This document shows positions 5,889-6,650 of a stretch of DNA of 6,650 nucleotides, one piece after another; the stretch's first letter is position 1; every line of letters starts with the position of its first letter. The notes under the pieces are model-generated. The model saw only the letters and a program-made list of their open reading frames with translations. It had not been told where the DNA came from and made no database searches. The DNA is from Gammaproteobacteria bacterium (GTDB lineage Bacteria; Pseudomonadota; Gammaproteobacteria; SZUA-140). The position numbers were made by a program, and so were the translations under genes. The stretch lies in assembly GCA_003230195.1 (NCBI GenBank), contig QIHH01000260.1, positions 1 through 6,650 of the forward strand. Direction: 5' to 3'.

Positions 5889-6650
5889 TTAATGCATCGT
5901 TGTCCGCACACTACGCCAACGTAATAGTAATCCGAATAATGCAAACAACCACACCGCAAAACCGCTCGCCCCGACACCGCTGCGGCCAACGCTACTAAAG
6001 GTAAAAGCGTAAACCTCAAAACCAGAAACCTCTTCGTTCCCCAACTCATCAATAGAGAGAAAGCGTATTACCGATGCAGATGAAATCGCAATCGGCCCAG
6101 TATACGCCTGCGTCGCTCCGCCGGTTCCCACCTCTGATGGTGTTGGCAACCCGCCACCAATCGTATAATAGGTACTACCCTCCCGACAGCCAGAACCAGT
6201 TGCCTCTATCGTCACGCCTGGGGGCAGTTTACTAAAACCAGATGGCACATCTCCATAATCATAACATTCCAGTACCACATGGATTTCAGTGGTAAAGACA
6301 TTACCCCCTGTATTCGGTGTCGCCTGTGTTTCTGGCGCGCCGATATCCACATAGTAGATTTCACGTTTCACACCGCTACCAGATGAATCAGTCTCACTAT
6401 TACCCGCCCTATCGATTGAAAAAAACTTCAATTCAATAAAGCCATACAACCGTGTTCTCGGGATAAATTCAGCCGGGATCTGCTCTAAAGTAATTTCCTT
6501 TTTACGCACCGCATCAAGCACTATACGATTGTCCGCCCCACCCAGCACCCTCTGAATCAGCGGCACCTGAGAAGCGGTAATATAGGTCGGCGGCGGTGTA
6601 AGTGATGCTGGTATATCTGCCAATGAATAGGCCGTTCTTGAAATTGAACC
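5889..6650 (-). CDS. Probable exported protein with chitobiase-C-terminal-like repeats and C-terminal anchor-like tail (N-terminus outside window)
   Basis: The reverse-strand frame is open from base 6650 to TAA at 5889-5891, giving 253 visible residues; the N-terminus lies beyond the right edge. A TTG at 6621-6623 is in frame but need not be the start. Two repeats resembling the chitobiase/beta-hexosaminidase C-terminal (CHB_HEX) beta-sandwich end in FIELKFFSIDRAGNSE (about 74-89) and SVIRFLSIDELGNEE (about 191-205). The second repeat starts at APETQATPNTGG, has Cys in VLECYDY and GSGCREG (a likely disulfide), then STYYTIGG and AYTGPIAI. The end is a Gly/Ser stretch (SSVGRSGVGASG), one hydrophobic helix (FAVWLFALFGLLL) and an Arg-rich tail (RWRSVR), a layout like the GlyGly-CTERM class of sorting signals. 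I infer a secreted or surface protein, possibly a carbohydrate-active or adhesive one. No catalytic domain is visible. Confidence 0.75.
   Translation of the reverse strand, partial: GSISRTAYSLADIPASLTPPPTYITASQVPLIQRVLGGADNRIVLDAVRKKEITLEQIPAEFIPRTRLYGFIELKFFSIDRAGNSETDSSGSGVKREIYYVDIGAPETQATPNTGGNVFTTEIHVVLECYDYGDVPSGFSKLPPGVTIEATGSGCREGSTYYTIGGGLPTPSEVGTGGATQAYTGPIAISSASVIRFLSIDELGNEEVSGFEVYAFTFSSVGRSGVGASGFAVWLFALFGLLLRWRSVRTTMH

Noticed and set aside
1..6650. Mobile elements, CRISPR arrays, tRNA/rRNA genes, riboswitches
   Set aside because: No transposase or integrase, no terminal repeats, no regularly spaced repeats and no tRNA-like cloverleaf were seen; coding density is high and gene identities are mainly housekeeping.

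Overview
This window is chromosomal DNA of a gammaproteobacterium. The clearest evidence is the gene block prmA – zinc-ribbon/DUF3426 membrane protein – dusB – fis – purH, all on the + strand. This order is found in gammaproteobacteria such as Pseudomonas, and the encoded proteins read as close relatives of the E. coli PrmA, DusB, Fis and PurH families. The sequence does not fix the genus. A two-cysteine chitobiase-type repeat protein with a C-terminal anchor-like tail at the right edge would suit an environmental, possibly aquatic, gammaproteobacterium, but that is only an inference.

Layout. Bases 1-879 hold the 3' part of a ten-helix EamA/DMT-family transporter whose first residues lie outside the window. 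A good intrinsic terminator (904-933) closes it. About 217 bases without a convincing gene (934-1150) follow and should carry the promoter of the main operon. Then come prmA (1151-2038), the zinc-ribbon/DUF3426 gene (2093-2827), dusB (about 2883-3971) and fis (3971-4228). dusB and fis overlap in a TAATG junction. After 58 AT-rich bases comes purH (4287-5861). Only 27 bases beyond purH, a gene on the opposite strand ends at 5889. It runs off the right edge and encodes the C-terminal part of a probable exported protein with chitobiase-C-terminal-like (CHB_HEX) repeats and a terminal Gly/Ser – hydrophobic – Arg tail.

How the genes fit together. prmA modifies ribosomal protein L11, dusB makes dihydrouridine in tRNA, fis is the growth-phase nucleoid protein, and purH completes IMP synthesis. 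All are functions of fast growth and translation, which is consistent with co-expression. The DUF3426 protein is the uncharacterised member of this set. Two departures from common neighbourhoods stand out: purD does not follow purH, and a transporter rather than accBC precedes prmA. I found no mobile element, CRISPR array, tRNA or rRNA. Most of the window is ordinary housekeeping DNA, and I see no strong case for a new system here.
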